From the NCBI GenBank assembly GCA_017631795.1, contig JAGBSO010000030.1, forward strand, positions 1 through 64,000: DNA of 64,000 nt, written 5' to 3'. Positions 34,978 through 44,710 of this stretch are shown here, piece after piece; position 1 is the stretch's first letter, and each line of letters opens with the position of its first letter. The DNA comes from Clostridia bacterium. GTDB taxonomy: Bacteria; Bacillota; Clostridia; Oscillospirales; Acutalibacteraceae. The notes beneath the pieces are model-generated. The model was not told the DNA's origin. It did not search any database and worked only from the letters and a program-made list of their open reading frames with translations. The position numbers and the translations under genes were made by a program.

Positions 34978-36312
34978 TCACTGATAATGTATCATCTGTT
35001 TTCCTGCTTCAAAAACAGATGTGTAAACACCTGTTGCAACACTTGCGAAAACGGCAGCACCGAATGATGCTTCTTCCGTGTGTGCAGGTGTGCAGATTTC
35101 TGCGCCGAAAAGCTGTTCAAGATAATGTCTTAAAACAGGACTTTTTCTGACTGCATTGCCTGATGCTGTGAGCTTTGAAATATCTTTTTTGCCGAAACCG
35201 TCATAAAGGCTGAAAAGTTCCTGAGCCATACCGAAAAGGAAACCTTTTACAAGTGCAGACGGTGTGAAATTTGTGTCTGTAATGCCTGAAATAAGACCTT
35301 TTATATCGGGGTTGAGTCTTGTACCGCAGAATCTTGTGTCAACCGTAATCGGATGCTCATCGGGGAAGATTTCAGCAATTGCATCCATATTCTTATAAAC
35401 ATCATCTTTGTTTCCGCCGAAGATTTCAGCACACTGACAGAAGAATGAATGAAGAATTGCAAAGCTTCTGCCACCGCAAAGAGGTGCACCCACAAGAATG
35501 AATTTTCCGTCATTGAGCGGTCTTGCTTCACCGTCTTTTGGTGAAACGGGTGTATCTGTGATTACAGACACCTGACTGCCTGTACCGATGTTTACAAGAG
35601 CACTGTTTTCATCGTTGACAGATCCCATGACGGATGCCTGATTGTCTCCGATTGCAACAGAAACGGGAATGCCGTTTTCGTCGTTTCCTGCTATAACAGC
35701 AGTGCCGCAGACTTCGGGAAGAAAACTTCTTTCTATTCCGATTTTTCCGAGTGCATTTTCGTCAAAATCACCCTTTGCAAGGTCAAAACATCCGAGACTT
35801 GCTGCATCACTTGAATGCATAAGGGGAGTTTTTCTGCCTGTCAGCTTCATAACAAGATAGTCATGAATTGTGCAGAGTGTGACTGCTTCATCAGGCACTT
35901 TGTTTTCCTGTATATTGACAAAATGTGTTACAAGTCCGAAACCTGAAGCCATGGTGTAACCTGTTTTTTCGGTCAGATATGAGGCATATGTACCGTTGCC
36001 GAAAACATTGTTTCCGCTTGTGTCCTGCCATGTGTAAAGGGGACTTGCGTGGTTGCCGTTTTTATCAATGTAGACAATTCCGTGCATCTGACCCGTTACA
36101 CCGATTGCAGAAACAGGTGCAAATTCTTTCAGAAGCTCGTTTTTTATATCAAGCACTTTGCCTATGATGATTTCGGGATTCTGCAGTTTGCTTCCGTCAA
36201 TGACCGAATCATTTTTTACTGTTCTGCTTGCAAGAATATTTCCGTTTTCCGCATCGCACACAACAGCGCTGATGGTTGTTGTACCGATGTCAAGTCCGAT
36301 AATTCTCAACAT
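34978..36312 (-). CDS. FGGY-family sugar kinase, sedoheptulokinase-like
   Basis: A 444-residue two-domain sugar kinase. The first phosphate loop is IGLDIGTTTISAVV, with GVTGQMHG and YTWQDTSG in the sugar site; Asp222 within GDNQASVMG is the expected catalytic base. MHSSDAASLGCFDL resembles the sedoheptulokinase subgroup more than xylulokinase or glycerol kinase. The protein is shorter than the usual ~490 residues but shows no obvious missing domain. It overlaps the glycyl radical enzyme gene by seven bases, which implies a shared pathway. Confidence 0.85.
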   Translation of the reverse strand: MLRIIGLDIGTTTISAVVCDAENGNILASRTVKNDSVIDGSKLQNPEIIIGKVLDIKNELLKEFAPVSAIGVTGQMHGIVYIDKNGNHASPLYTWQDTSGNNVFGNGTYASYLTEKTGYTMASGFGLVTHFVNIQENKVPDEAVTLCTIHDYLVMKLTGRKTPLMHSSDAASLGCFDLAKGDFDENALGKIGIERSFLPEVCGTAVIAGNDENGIPVSVAIGDNQASVMGSVNDENSALVNIGTGSQVSVITDTPVSPKDGEARPLNDGKFILVGAPLCGGRSFAILHSFFCQCAEIFGGNKDDVYKNMDAIAEIFPDEHPITVDTRFCGTRLNPDIKGLISGITDTNFTPSALVKGFLFGMAQELFSLYDGFGKKDISKLTASGNAVRKSPVLRHYLEQLFGAEICTPAHTEEASFGAAVFASVATGVYTSVFEAGKQMIHYQ

Positions 36313-38669
36313 TCTATTCCACCTGTTGACTTGGGATCAAGTCGTGTTATGATATCCTGCTGAATTGCAGGTGAAAGATCAAGGAAGTTTACAAAAGTGC
36401 CGTGGATTCTCATAATATACACACCTGACGGAGCATATTTCTTGGGATTGTCAAGAACTTTTCTGAGAATTTCGGGTGTTGTGATGTTAAGGTATGTGTA
36501 GAAAGGTGAAATTCCGTTCTGCATGGGATTGAAGAAGAGGGGGTTCAGCACCTTTGTTCTGAATTCAAGACCTTTTTCTTCGTTTGTTTCACCTTTGAAA
36601 TATTTGGGATCAATACCGAGATGTGAAGCACAACCGCCTGTCATTTTGTCATAGGGGAGCTTCATCTGTGAAAGTGTACGGAAACCGAGTCCCTGATTTG
36701 CATCACCGTGAAGCGGGTCAATGCCGTAGTTGAGCATTTCTCTTGACTTTCTGCCGTCAGGAAGAGCACCTACCCAGTAGCCGTAAAGAAGATGTGTTGA
36801 AGGTGTGCTGAAATCGGGACGGAAAGGATTGCCCAGATAGTTTTTCTTTGATGCAACAATGTCTGCGATTTTTGATGTAACTTCAACAGCTTCTTTATCT
36901 GCAACATCGTTGTTGTTTCCGAATTTCGGGCAGGAGAGAAGATATTCACGGAGTTCTTCATAGCCTTCAAAATTATTCCTGATTGCTTCAATAAGATTTT
37001 CCGCATCTTCGGGACGGTCTTTAAGAAGACAGTCAATTGCAACAAAGCTGTCTGCAACAACACTTGTGCCGTGTATAAGACATCCGCTGCCGTTGTAGGG
37101 AGTGCCCTGGTCAACAGTATCTCTTGCATCGTAGCCTGTTTCGATACCGCCCATAACTGCACTCAGGAATGGTACAGGAAGAAGAGAAAGAGCCTTTGAG
37201 CAGCCGTTTGCCGCATCAGTCATAAGAGTTGCGTAAGTCTCTGCATTCTTATAGAACTTTTCTCTGATATTCTGAAGTTTTTCAAGAGCAGAAGAATCGT
37301 CTGTATTGCCGATTTTCTTGCCTGTGATTTCGGAGTAACCGCCTGTAAGAGTGAGTTCAAGAATCTTGCCCAGATTGAACCAGCTGTTTGTTGTGTTGCC
37401 TGAATCCTTACCCATGATAAGAGGCTCCTGACAGCCTGCGATTGAATAATCAGCAAGGTCGTTTGCCGCAACACCGTTCTTTGCAAGAACTTCAAACATT
37501 GCGTCATCATTGAAAAGCGAGGGTGTAAGACATCCGGGAGTAAAGAAGAATCTGCCCATTGCTTCATAAACTGAATCGGGAGTATTCTTGTGAAGTTTTA
37601 CAGAGAGAATGGGCTGGGGCATATTCATGTCATAATAAGCATCGAAAAGGGCGAATGATGTTTCATTTGTCAGATCATTGCCGTTTTCGTCTTTACCGCC
37701 TATGATAAGATTCTGAGAAATTGCCCAGCTTCTGTCTGCAACGTTATAGAAAACGAGAAGATGCTTGAGAAGTGCAGCAGTGTCTTCTCTGCTGAGATTT
37801 TCCATTGCTCTGTAAGGCTCAAAGATTCTGTCTGCATTGCCGACTGAGAATGCAAAGGGATTGGGAGCCTGTTCAAGACACATTACCTGCCACAGAAGAA
37901 TGAAACTCTGAATGGCTTCAAAAAGAGTCTTGGCACCGTTTGCAGGAACTTTTTCAAGTGCTTCGGCAATATTGAGCATTCTGCACTTTTCGTCTTCATT
38001 CTCTGCGTTTTCAGCTTTTTCAAGAGCAAGAGCTCTGTATCTTTCAGCAAGGATAATAACAGCTTCAAGGGCAGATTTCATAGCTCTGCGGTGTGAATTC
38101 TGTTTATCGTTGCCTTCTTTTTTGTCAATTTCAGCAATAAGGTGTTTTACACCGTATTTTATTGCAGGGCGGAAATCGGGAATAACATGACCTGTAACCT
38201 GCTCAACGAAGAATGCAACTTCATCTGTGTATTCCGTGTATTTTTCGTAAACGGATGAAAGCTCTTTTACAAAAGGAGTTTCCTTGTCGTATGCACGCAT
38301 TTTTTCAATGCGTTCTTTTGTGAATTCTGCATCTTCATCTATGTCGTTGTAAACTGCAGTGGGGTCACAATAACCTGAAAATGTTTCAACTCTGAATGCA
38401 GGATTGATAAGTGCATAGCTTCTTGCGAATGCATCTCTCTGTGTACCTGCAAAAACTGCATATCTGCTGATTGAGATGGGAAGTTTTTCAGCAATGATTT
38501 TAAGCTGCTGACCTGCTTTTTCAACAGCAGGAAGATCAGCGAACTGTTCATCTGTTTCGCGTCTGAATTCCTTGATTCTGAACCAGCCGTCAAGTTTTTT
38601 AAGTGAGCGTTCTTCCTTGAAAAGTTCTTTTGCAAGGTTTGTAAGATGTTCGTGATTGCCGATTTTCAT
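36306..38669 (-). CDS. Glycyl radical enzyme of unknown substrate (PFL-like family)
   Basis: A 787-residue oxygen-sensitive radical enzyme of the pyruvate-formate-lyase superfamily. The active-site cysteine is Cys413 in SIAGCQEPLIMG, a pattern with one cysteine as in the dehydratase/decarboxylase branches rather than the two adjacent cysteines of true PFL. The glycyl radical site is Gly757 in IMRIHGTFVNF, 31 residues from the end; the usual RVxGYx is changed to RIHGTF. It is followed by a kinase gene and preceded by its activase, with a gap of 11 bases. The substrate is unknown; the sugar kinase and isomerase nearby hint at a polyol or sugar derivative. Confidence 0.88.
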   Translation of the reverse strand: MKIGNHEHLTNLAKELFKEERSLKKLDGWFRIKEFRRETDEQFADLPAVEKAGQQLKIIAEKLPISISRYAVFAGTQRDAFARSYALINPAFRVETFSGYCDPTAVYNDIDEDAEFTKERIEKMRAYDKETPFVKELSSVYEKYTEYTDEVAFFVEQVTGHVIPDFRPAIKYGVKHLIAEIDKKEGNDKQNSHRRAMKSALEAVIILAERYRALALEKAENAENEDEKCRMLNIAEALEKVPANGAKTLFEAIQSFILLWQVMCLEQAPNPFAFSVGNADRIFEPYRAMENLSREDTAALLKHLLVFYNVADRSWAISQNLIIGGKDENGNDLTNETSFALFDAYYDMNMPQPILSVKLHKNTPDSVYEAMGRFFFTPGCLTPSLFNDDAMFEVLAKNGVAANDLADYSIAGCQEPLIMGKDSGNTTNSWFNLGKILELTLTGGYSEITGKKIGNTDDSSALEKLQNIREKFYKNAETYATLMTDAANGCSKALSLLPVPFLSAVMGGIETGYDARDTVDQGTPYNGSGCLIHGTSVVADSFVAIDCLLKDRPEDAENLIEAIRNNFEGYEELREYLLSCPKFGNNNDVADKEAVEVTSKIADIVASKKNYLGNPFRPDFSTPSTHLLYGYWVGALPDGRKSREMLNYGIDPLHGDANQGLGFRTLSQMKLPYDKMTGGCASHLGIDPKYFKGETNEEKGLEFRTKVLNPLFFNPMQNGISPFYTYLNITTPEILRKVLDNPKKYAPSGVYIMRIHGTFVNFLDLSPAIQQDIITRLDPKSTGGIEC

Positions 38670-38680
38670 TTGATCACACC

Positions 38681-39388
38681 CTATGTTTTTATAACTTTGA
38701 TTGAGTTTGCTTTTAATGTTTCAATGAATTTTTTTATTGTTTCTTTACTGACAAAACCGTCTGAAACTGAATATTCTTTTCCGATTCTGTTCCATTTTTC
38801 TTTGCCGTATTCATGATACGGAAGAATTTCAATATCAAAATCTCCGCAGAGTGAATTGAAAAAATCAATAAATTTTTCAAGTGAATCGTCATCGTCGTTG
38901 AATGAATGGATAAGCGGAATTCTGATGTGTATTTTTTTTGTTTTAAGAATGTTTCTGATATTGTTTTCTACAACCGAGATATCTGCGCCTGTGATTTTTT
39001 TCAGCTTTTCTGCACAAGGGGATTTGTAATCCACAATCACAGTATTGCATTTTTCAGCAACTGAAAGGAATGTCTTAGTGGCGGCATTTGATTCAATGCA
39101 GAAATCAATTTCAGGTAAATTATTGATGATTTCAATTACTGCTTCAGACTGCAGAGTACATTCACCGCCTGTGAAAGTAACACCGCCGCCGTCAAAAAAC
39201 ATCGGTGCGGAAGATTGTATTTCACGGATGATTTCATCTGTGCTGTATTGTCTGCCGCCTTTTTCCATACCTTCGGGATTTGAACACCACGGGCAGAACA
39301 TATTGCAGCCTGACAGGTGATAAACAAGTCTGTTCCCCGGACCGTCCTGAGAGTAATTGAATCCTTTTTCAAAAATATTTATCATCAT
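38681..39388 (-). CDS. Glycyl radical enzyme activase (radical SAM)
   Basis: A 235-residue radical SAM protein. The 4Fe-4S site is CNMFCPWC (Cys28, Cys32, Cys35) and a GG/GE motif (TFTGGECTLQ) follows, as in PFL activases. It uses SAM to place the radical on the glycine of the neighbouring enzyme. No extra ferredoxin domain is present, so it is of the short type. The ATG at 39388 overlaps the stop of the EamA gene (ATGA), giving translational coupling. Confidence 0.9.
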   Translation of the reverse strand: MMINIFEKGFNYSQDGPGNRLVYHLSGCNMFCPWCSNPEGMEKGGRQYSTDEIIREIQSSAPMFFDGGGVTFTGGECTLQSEAVIEIINNLPEIDFCIESNAATKTFLSVAEKCNTVIVDYKSPCAEKLKKITGADISVVENNIRNILKTKKIHIRIPLIHSFNDDDDSLEKFIDFFNSLCGDFDIEILPYHEYGKEKWNRIGKEYSVSDGFVSKETIKKFIETLKANSIKVIKT

Positions 39389-40341
39389 TGTTTTGCTTTT
39401 TTACCGATTTTAAAATCGGGGAGCTGAGCCATGATGATTGCAACAAACATAACAGCAAAACCGATGAATTCTCTCTGAGTGGGAAGATTGCCTCTGATAA
39501 CCCAGTCTGCAAGACCTGAGAAAACAGATTCAAGACTCATAAGAAGCGGAGCAAGAATGTGGTTGCAGTGCTTCTGACCGATAATCTGAAGAGTGAATGC
39601 TGCACCGCCTGAAAGCACACCTGAGTAAAGCAGGGGAAGTGCGTTTGCCTTTATGACTTCCATGTCGGGTTTTTCAAAAATGAGCATGAGAACTGTTGCA
39701 ATAACTGCAGTGATTCCGAACTGGATGCATGAAAGCTTTACACCGTCAACTTTATCTGAAACTGAATCAACTGTAATAATCTGAGCTCCGTAACCGACAG
39801 CACACGCAATAAGCATGATGTCAGCTGCAGACATTGTAAGACCTTCACCGGGAGTGATGGAAATGAAGTAAAGACCGACAGCTCCGACTGCAACGCTCAG
39901 CCATGCCATAAGTCCGACTTTCTTTTTGAAGAAGATGCCGAAAATCGGAACAAAGATTATGTAAAGGGCAGTAAGGAACGCAGCTCTGCCTGTTGAAACA
40001 TCTTTACCCTGCATATCAATACCGAACTGCTGGAAGATACATCCTGCGGCAAGTGTTATACCGCAGATGATACCTGCACGGGCAAGAACTTTGTTTTCGC
40101 TGAACCAGTGTTTTAAGCTGTTGTACTTTTTCTTGTTGAGTCTTGCTTTTTTTGTGTTGTTCTGAAAAAGAACAACAGCGCCGATTGAAAGGAAAGCAAG
40201 AGTGCATCTGATGCTCTGGAATGTGAAAGAGCCAACGTCTCCGCCTTCACTCTGTGCAACGAATGAAATACCCCAGATAAGCGCTGCAAGCACGATAAGA
40301 AGGGGACTGATAATTTTTTGTGCCTTTAATTTTTTGTCCAT
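39385..40341 (-). CDS. EamA-family (DMT) transporter
   Basis: A 318-residue membrane protein with ten hydrophobic segments and two EamA halves. The opening ALIWGISFVAQ is typical. It lies between alanine racemase (4-base gap) and the radical activase (4-base overlap), so it is in the same operon. It may move the substrate or product of the glycyl radical pathway, which is inference from position only. ATG start with GAGGTAAT upstream. Confidence 0.85.
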   Translation of the reverse strand: MDKKLKAQKIISPLLIVLAALIWGISFVAQSEGGDVGSFTFQSIRCTLAFLSIGAVVLFQNNTKKARLNKKKYNSLKHWFSENKVLARAGIICGITLAAGCIFQQFGIDMQGKDVSTGRAAFLTALYIIFVPIFGIFFKKKVGLMAWLSVAVGAVGLYFISITPGEGLTMSAADIMLIACAVGYGAQIITVDSVSDKVDGVKLSCIQFGITAVIATVLMLIFEKPDMEVIKANALPLLYSGVLSGGAAFTLQIIGQKHCNHILAPLLMSLESVFSGLADWVIRGNLPTQREFIGFAVMFVAIIMAQLPDFKIGKKAKQ

Positions 40342-40345
40342 TTTA

Positions 40346-41500
40346 TTACCTCAGATAATTAACTGTTTTGATTATTTTTCCGTCTTTTTTGTAAACTCTC
40401 GGTATTCTTCTTGAAACACCGCAGATAACTTCGTAGTTGAAACTCATTGACTTTTCGCCTATTTCTTCTGCAGATACGGTAAGATTTCCGTCTGATCCGA
40501 AAAGGATAACTTCGTCGGTTACTTCGCAATCGATATCTGTAACATCAATCATGAACATATCCATACAGACTCTGCCCACAATAGGCGCGTATTTGCCGTT
40601 TACGATAACTCTGCCGCAGCCTGACAATGCTCTGGGATAACCGTCTGCATATCCTGCCGAAACAGTTGCAATGCGTCTTGCCTGAGTTGTTTTGTATGTG
40701 TGACCGTAACTGATGCCTGTATCTGCGGGTACATCTTTGATGCTGATGATGTGACTTTTGAAAGTCAGCGCAGGAATCAGGTCGATAACAGTCTGGTCAA
40801 TTTCGTCAGACGGATATAATCCGTAAAGAGAAATTCCCATTCTGACCATATCAAAATTTTCATCCAATTCAGATATACCTGCGGAATTGCACATGTGATG
40901 AATTCTGAATGTTATACCTGAATCAGCACATTTTTTTACAAAATCCTTGAAAAGCTCGGTCTGATTGTAAGACACGGTTTTGTCTGTCATGTCTGCACAT
41001 GCATAATGTGAAAAAATTCCTTCAAGCTCAATATTTTCAAGCTCATTTATTTCACAGACAGCTTTTACGGCTTCCTCATCGGGATGAAAACCGATGCGTG
41101 TCATACCTGTATCAATTGCGATATGTATTTTTGCTTTTCTGCCGATTTTTTTTGCTGCTTCGTTAACTTTCTTTGCTCTCTCTTTGTTGTAAATTGTCAG
41201 TCTTACATTGTTTGATATAAGCTCTTCATAATCATCGGAATGTGTGTAAGAAAGAACAAGAATGTTTTTTTTGATGCCTGCGCGACGGATTTCCATAGCT
41301 TCGTCTGCAGATGCGACTGCAAAGAAATCAACTTTGTCAGAAAGTAATTCTGCAATTGTGACTGCACCGTGACCGTAAGCATCTGCTTTGACAACAGCAC
41401 ATTTCAGAGTGTTTTCGTCTATGCAGTTTTGCAGCTCATTTAGATTATGCTCAATTGCGTTTACATCAATTTCGGCAAATGTTCTGAGATATCTGCTCAA
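40346..41500 (-). CDS. alr: Alanine racemase
   Basis: A 384-residue PLP enzyme making D-alanine for peptidoglycan, normal family length. The PLP lysine is Lys38 in VVKADAYGHG and the second catalytic base is Tyr265 in ISYGHTYK. I set the start at TTG 41500 because AAAGGTGAT lies directly upstream and the protein then begins at the usual point; an upstream in-frame start would add 22 residues not seen in the family. It is the first gene before the EamA and glycyl radical genes. Confidence 0.93.
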   Translation of the reverse strand: MSRYLRTFAEIDVNAIEHNLNELQNCIDENTLKCAVVKADAYGHGAVTIAELLSDKVDFFAVASADEAMEIRRAGIKKNILVLSYTHSDDYEELISNNVRLTIYNKERAKKVNEAAKKIGRKAKIHIAIDTGMTRIGFHPDEEAVKAVCEINELENIELEGIFSHYACADMTDKTVSYNQTELFKDFVKKCADSGITFRIHHMCNSAGISELDENFDMVRMGISLYGLYPSDEIDQTVIDLIPALTFKSHIISIKDVPADTGISYGHTYKTTQARRIATVSAGYADGYPRALSGCGRVIVNGKYAPIVGRVCMDMFMIDVTDIDCEVTDEVILFGSDGNLTVSAEEIGEKSMSFNYEVICGVSRRIPRVYKKDGKIIKTVNYLR

Positions 41501-41561
41501 ATTTATCACCTTTACTATAAAATAAAAGATTTCCTTTAAATATTTTAAATATCTAAAAGAA

Positions 41562-41590
41562 ATCATAATATATTTTTATTATTTTTGCAA
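41562..41590 (-). promoter_or_regulatory. Sigma-A promoter for the alr operon
   Basis: Minus-strand TTGCAA (41585-41590), 17-base spacer, TATGAT (41562-41567), 62 bases upstream of the alr start. The -35 falls directly beside the stop of the ABC ATPase gene. Confidence 0.55.
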
Positions 41591-41596
41591 TAGAAA

Positions 41597-42241
41597 TTAT
41601 GCTAAAAGATGAGTTTTTATTTCATCAGCAGAGCTGAAAACGGAAGTATCAACGATTTCGGTTTCGCTGACGGGAATATTTTTAAGAAAAACGATTTTGT
41701 CGCTGAGATAAAATGCCTCTTCGGGACTGTGAGTGATAATTATTGCAGTCTTGTTTTTTACTGTATTTTTTATCAGTTCAAGAATGCCCTGCGATGTTTT
41801 TACATCGAGTCCGTACAGCGGTTCATCTATAAAATACACATCACCGTCAAAGGCAATTGCCCTTGCGATTGCGGCACGTCTTGCCATGCCTCCGCTGAGT
41901 TCATCGGTCATTTTGTTTTTTTCAGACAAAAGCTCAGTATTTTTTAAAGCTTCGGATATTTTGTTTTCATCTGCAGTAACATATTTCAGGTTTTCATAGA
42001 CACTGAGATTCGGAAGCAGTCTGTTTTCCTGAAATATAAATGATTTTTTTAACTTTTCCGTGCCTGAGATTTTGCCGTTGTCAGGTTTAATAAGACCTGA
42101 AATGAGTTTGATGAGCGTTGTTTTGCCGATACCTGACCTGCCCATAATGCAGTAAGTCTTGCCTTTTTCAATTTCAAAACTTAAATCCTGAATTATTTTA
42201 TTGCTGCCGAATGAGAATGAAATGTTATTTATCTGAATCAT
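41597..42241 (-). CDS. ABC transporter ATP-binding protein (NitT/TauT type)
   Basis: A 214-residue ATPase subunit. Walker A is GRSGIGKTT (about 34-42), the signature motif is LSGGMARR, and Walker B is VYFIDEPLYGLD, with the H-loop in IIITHSPEEA. Slightly short for the SsuB/TauB class. It overlaps the permease gene by 17 bases and closes a four-gene operon with the regulator, binding protein and permease. The solute is probably a small organic anion or amine precursor as in NitT/TauT systems, but this is not established. Confidence 0.87.
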   Translation of the reverse strand: MIQINNISFSFGSNKIIQDLSFEIEKGKTYCIMGRSGIGKTTLIKLISGLIKPDNGKISGTEKLKKSFIFQENRLLPNLSVYENLKYVTADENKISEALKNTELLSEKNKMTDELSGGMARRAAIARAIAFDGDVYFIDEPLYGLDVKTSQGILELIKNTVKNKTAIIITHSPEEAFYLSDKIVFLKNIPVSETEIVDTSVFSSADEIKTHLLA

Positions 42242-42986
42242 TTTTCTTACCTCTTTTCAGCAATAATATCATAATCTTTTCAAGAATTATGCTCAGAATT
42301 ACAACAACTGCAGTCCATGCAAACATTGCAGCAGGTTCAAAATAGACTTTCGATTCATATATTCCGTTGCCTATTGACATTGTCGGATTGCAGATGACTT
42401 CTGCCGCAATTCCTGCTTTCCATGCAAGTCCCATTGCTGTTGTTGCCGCAGAAATAAAGTATGGTTTAACTGACGGAATATAAAGCTTTAACAGTTTCTT
42501 TTTGAAAGACACACCGAAAGCATCTGACATCTCAATGAGTTTTTCATCTGTTTCCTCAAAACCTGTTTTTATGTTTGAATAAACAAAAGGAAAAACAATC
42601 AGTGCAGTTGCAAATGACGGTATGTTGCCTGTTTTTAGCCAGATTACTGCAAGAATAATAAACGATGCAACAGGTGTTGCTTTTATTATGCTTACGGCAG
42701 GGGCGAGAAACTCCGAAAATCCTTTGAAAAATGAAGAAACAGCACCTGTAAGCACACCTGCAACAGTTCCGATGATAAATCCTGCCGAAATTCTGATTAC
42801 GGACAATAAAACCGACAGCCAGAAATCGCCTGTAACCGCAAGATTTTTAAGTTCTGTCAATGTGTCTGCAGGAGACGGAAAAAGGACGCTTAGCCCGACA
42901 ACGGCAGAAAGAATCTGCCAAATGCCGAGCCATATCAGTGCAATAATAATTTTTTTACCGATTTTTTTAAGCGTTTGTGTCAACAT
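42225..42986 (-). CDS. ABC transporter permease (NitT/TauT type)
   Basis: A 253-residue inner-membrane permease with about six hydrophobic segments of the BPD_transp_1 type. The EAA-like cytoplasmic loop is around MSDAFGVSFKKKLLKLYIP. The start is placed at the ATG with GGTGAT upstream; the longer frame begins 12 bases earlier. It overlaps the end of the binding-protein gene by about 20 bases and the ATPase gene by 17, so translation is probably coupled. Confidence 0.86.
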   Translation of the reverse strand: MLTQTLKKIGKKIIIALIWLGIWQILSAVVGLSVLFPSPADTLTELKNLAVTGDFWLSVLLSVIRISAGFIIGTVAGVLTGAVSSFFKGFSEFLAPAVSIIKATPVASFIILAVIWLKTGNIPSFATALIVFPFVYSNIKTGFEETDEKLIEMSDAFGVSFKKKLLKLYIPSVKPYFISAATTAMGLAWKAGIAAEVICNPTMSIGNGIYESKVYFEPAAMFAWTAVVVILSIILEKIMILLLKRGKKNDSDK

Positions 42987-44007
42987 AGAAATCATCACCG
43001 GGCATCTGTCCGCCGATTATTTTTGCATTCTGTGCAAGAAGTACGTTGTAGCAGCTTGCAAGAGCTGTTTTCATTTCTTCACCTGTGTAGCAAACGATGT
43101 TTGCGTTGGGAATAGCTTTCTTTGCTACTGCAGCAGGCATAATATCGTGTGATTCGATAAGTGCTGCTGCATCTTCAATATTTGCATTTACATAGTTTAC
43201 GGATTCGCTGTAATCTGCAAGGAAGTTCTTGACAGCATCTTTGTTTTCTTCATAGAACTTTGCATTCACTGCAACGCAACCCATTGTAAGAGTACAGTCG
43301 CCTGTCTTTTCCCATTCTTCTGTGATGTTTATTCCTACTGTGAAAGAAGGATCTTTTGTGTTGATCTGTGAAACAAAAGGTTCGGGAAGAAGAATTGCAT
43401 CATAACCGCCTGCAAGAGCTTTTGTAACTGATTCTGCATGCTCTGTTGCAAATTCAATTGTTACATCTTCACCGATAACAAGATTGTTTGATTCAAGAAC
43501 ATAATTGAGTGCATATTCAGCAATTGTACCCTGACCTGATGCAAGGATTGTCTTGCCTTTGAGGTCATCCACAGAATCAACAGCACCGTCTTTTGTAACG
43601 ATGTAAAGCACACCGAGAGTGTTTACAGCAATAACTTTTACCTTGCCCTGTGATTTCTGATAAAGAGATGCAGCAAGGTTTGTGGGGATTGCAGCAATGT
43701 CATATTCACCCTGCATGAGCTTGGGACCTACAACAGTTGCATCTGTGTCAAGTGTGATGTTGTATTTGTTTGCAGTTTCGCCGTTATCGGACTTTGTCCA
43801 CATGTAAGCACCGCCCATACCTGTGGGACCTTTAAGAAGAGATACATTGATAACATCTGTATCTGCTGTTGTGTTTTCTGCTTCATCAGTTACGATTTCA
43901 GCGTCTGTTGTGGGTTCTTCACTTGTTTTTGTGTCTGCACAAGCTGCAAATGAAACAAGGATCATCATAACAGCCATAATGAGTGCAAGAATTTTTGTTT
44001 TTGTCAT
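42967..44007 (-). CDS. ABC transporter substrate-binding lipoprotein
   Basis: A 346-residue extracytoplasmic solute-binding protein. It starts with a lipoprotein signal (VSFAACADTK, acylated Cys about 23). The mature part has the NitT/TauT-type fold, with a conserved LLKGPTGMGGAY segment lining the site in this subgroup. ATG start with AGGAGTG upstream. It follows the Crp/Fnr regulator by 21 bases and probably shares its promoter. The ligand cannot be read from the sequence. Confidence 0.86.
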   Translation of the reverse strand: MTKTKILALIMAVMMILVSFAACADTKTSEEPTTDAEIVTDEAENTTADTDVINVSLLKGPTGMGGAYMWTKSDNGETANKYNITLDTDATVVGPKLMQGEYDIAAIPTNLAASLYQKSQGKVKVIAVNTLGVLYIVTKDGAVDSVDDLKGKTILASGQGTIAEYALNYVLESNNLVIGEDVTIEFATEHAESVTKALAGGYDAILLPEPFVSQINTKDPSFTVGINITEEWEKTGDCTLTMGCVAVNAKFYEENKDAVKNFLADYSESVNYVNANIEDAAALIESHDIMPAAVAKKAIPNANIVCYTGEEMKTALASCYNVLLAQNAKIIGGQMPGDDFYVDTNA

Positions 44008-44028
44008 GTTTGTTCACTCCTGTGATTT

Positions 44029-44694
44029 TTATATGTTTTCGAGAGCAGACAAATCAAGGATTATGATTTTTTTACCGTCTCTTTTTATAACCGAATCATT
44101 TTCAAGTGTATCAAAAGCTCTGTAAACTGAGGCTCTGCCGACGTTCAATGCTTCTGAGATACTTGTTATGCTGAAAGGCAAAACAGATTCAGTTTTTTCA
44201 TCATTTGTGTATTGAAGAATGAATGATGCAACTTTCTGTAATGTTTCAGCTTTTGTGTATGTGGTTATTTTTTTGTTCAGAAAATGAATTTTTTCTGAAA
44301 GAATAGTGATATAGTTTTCAGAAACTGCAGGGTAGACAGAAAAAATCTTTTTCACGTTTTCTTTAGAGAAAACAGCCATGGTTACTTTTTCAAGCGCAGT
44401 TATCTGTGTCAGGTAATTTTCTTCTTCATAAAAGAGTGTAGCCATTCCGAAAATATCACCTTTGCTGTGAATATTCATCAGAATTTTTGAATTACCGCTT
44501 TGTTTTGTAACGGAAGCTGAACCCTTTATGATTATAACCAGACTTCTTGTGTAATTGTTTTCAGAAAAAATAACTTCATTTTTTTCACAGACTGTAAATG
44601 TTGCATATTCTTCCGCAATATTACACAGATCAGATTCTGATATATTCCTGAAAAGGGGACATTCAGCAAGTGCACTGAGAAAAGATTTTTTCAT
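44029..44694 (-). CDS. Crp/Fnr-family transcription regulator
   Basis: A 221-residue regulator. A cyclic-nucleotide-binding-like beta-roll fills about 15-120, a long dimer helix follows, and the HTH_Crp domain covers about 150-221 with SITSISEALNVGRASVYRAFDTL. Cysteines at 12, 24 and 36 are near the N-terminus but do not match the Fnr iron-sulfur spacing. I set the start at ATG 44694 (TGGAG upstream); a longer reading frame runs through the operator and promoter. It heads the ABC operon and probably represses itself through the palindrome described separately. Effector unknown. Confidence 0.87.
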   Translation of the reverse strand: MKKSFLSALAECPLFRNISESDLCNIAEEYATFTVCEKNEVIFSENNYTRSLVIIIKGSASVTKQSGNSKILMNIHSKGDIFGMATLFYEEENYLTQITALEKVTMAVFSKENVKKIFSVYPAVSENYITILSEKIHFLNKKITTYTKAETLQKVASFILQYTNDEKTESVLPFSITSISEALNVGRASVYRAFDTLENDSVIKRDGKKIIILDLSALENI

Positions 44695-44710
44695 AAAAAC
44701 ACTCCAAATC

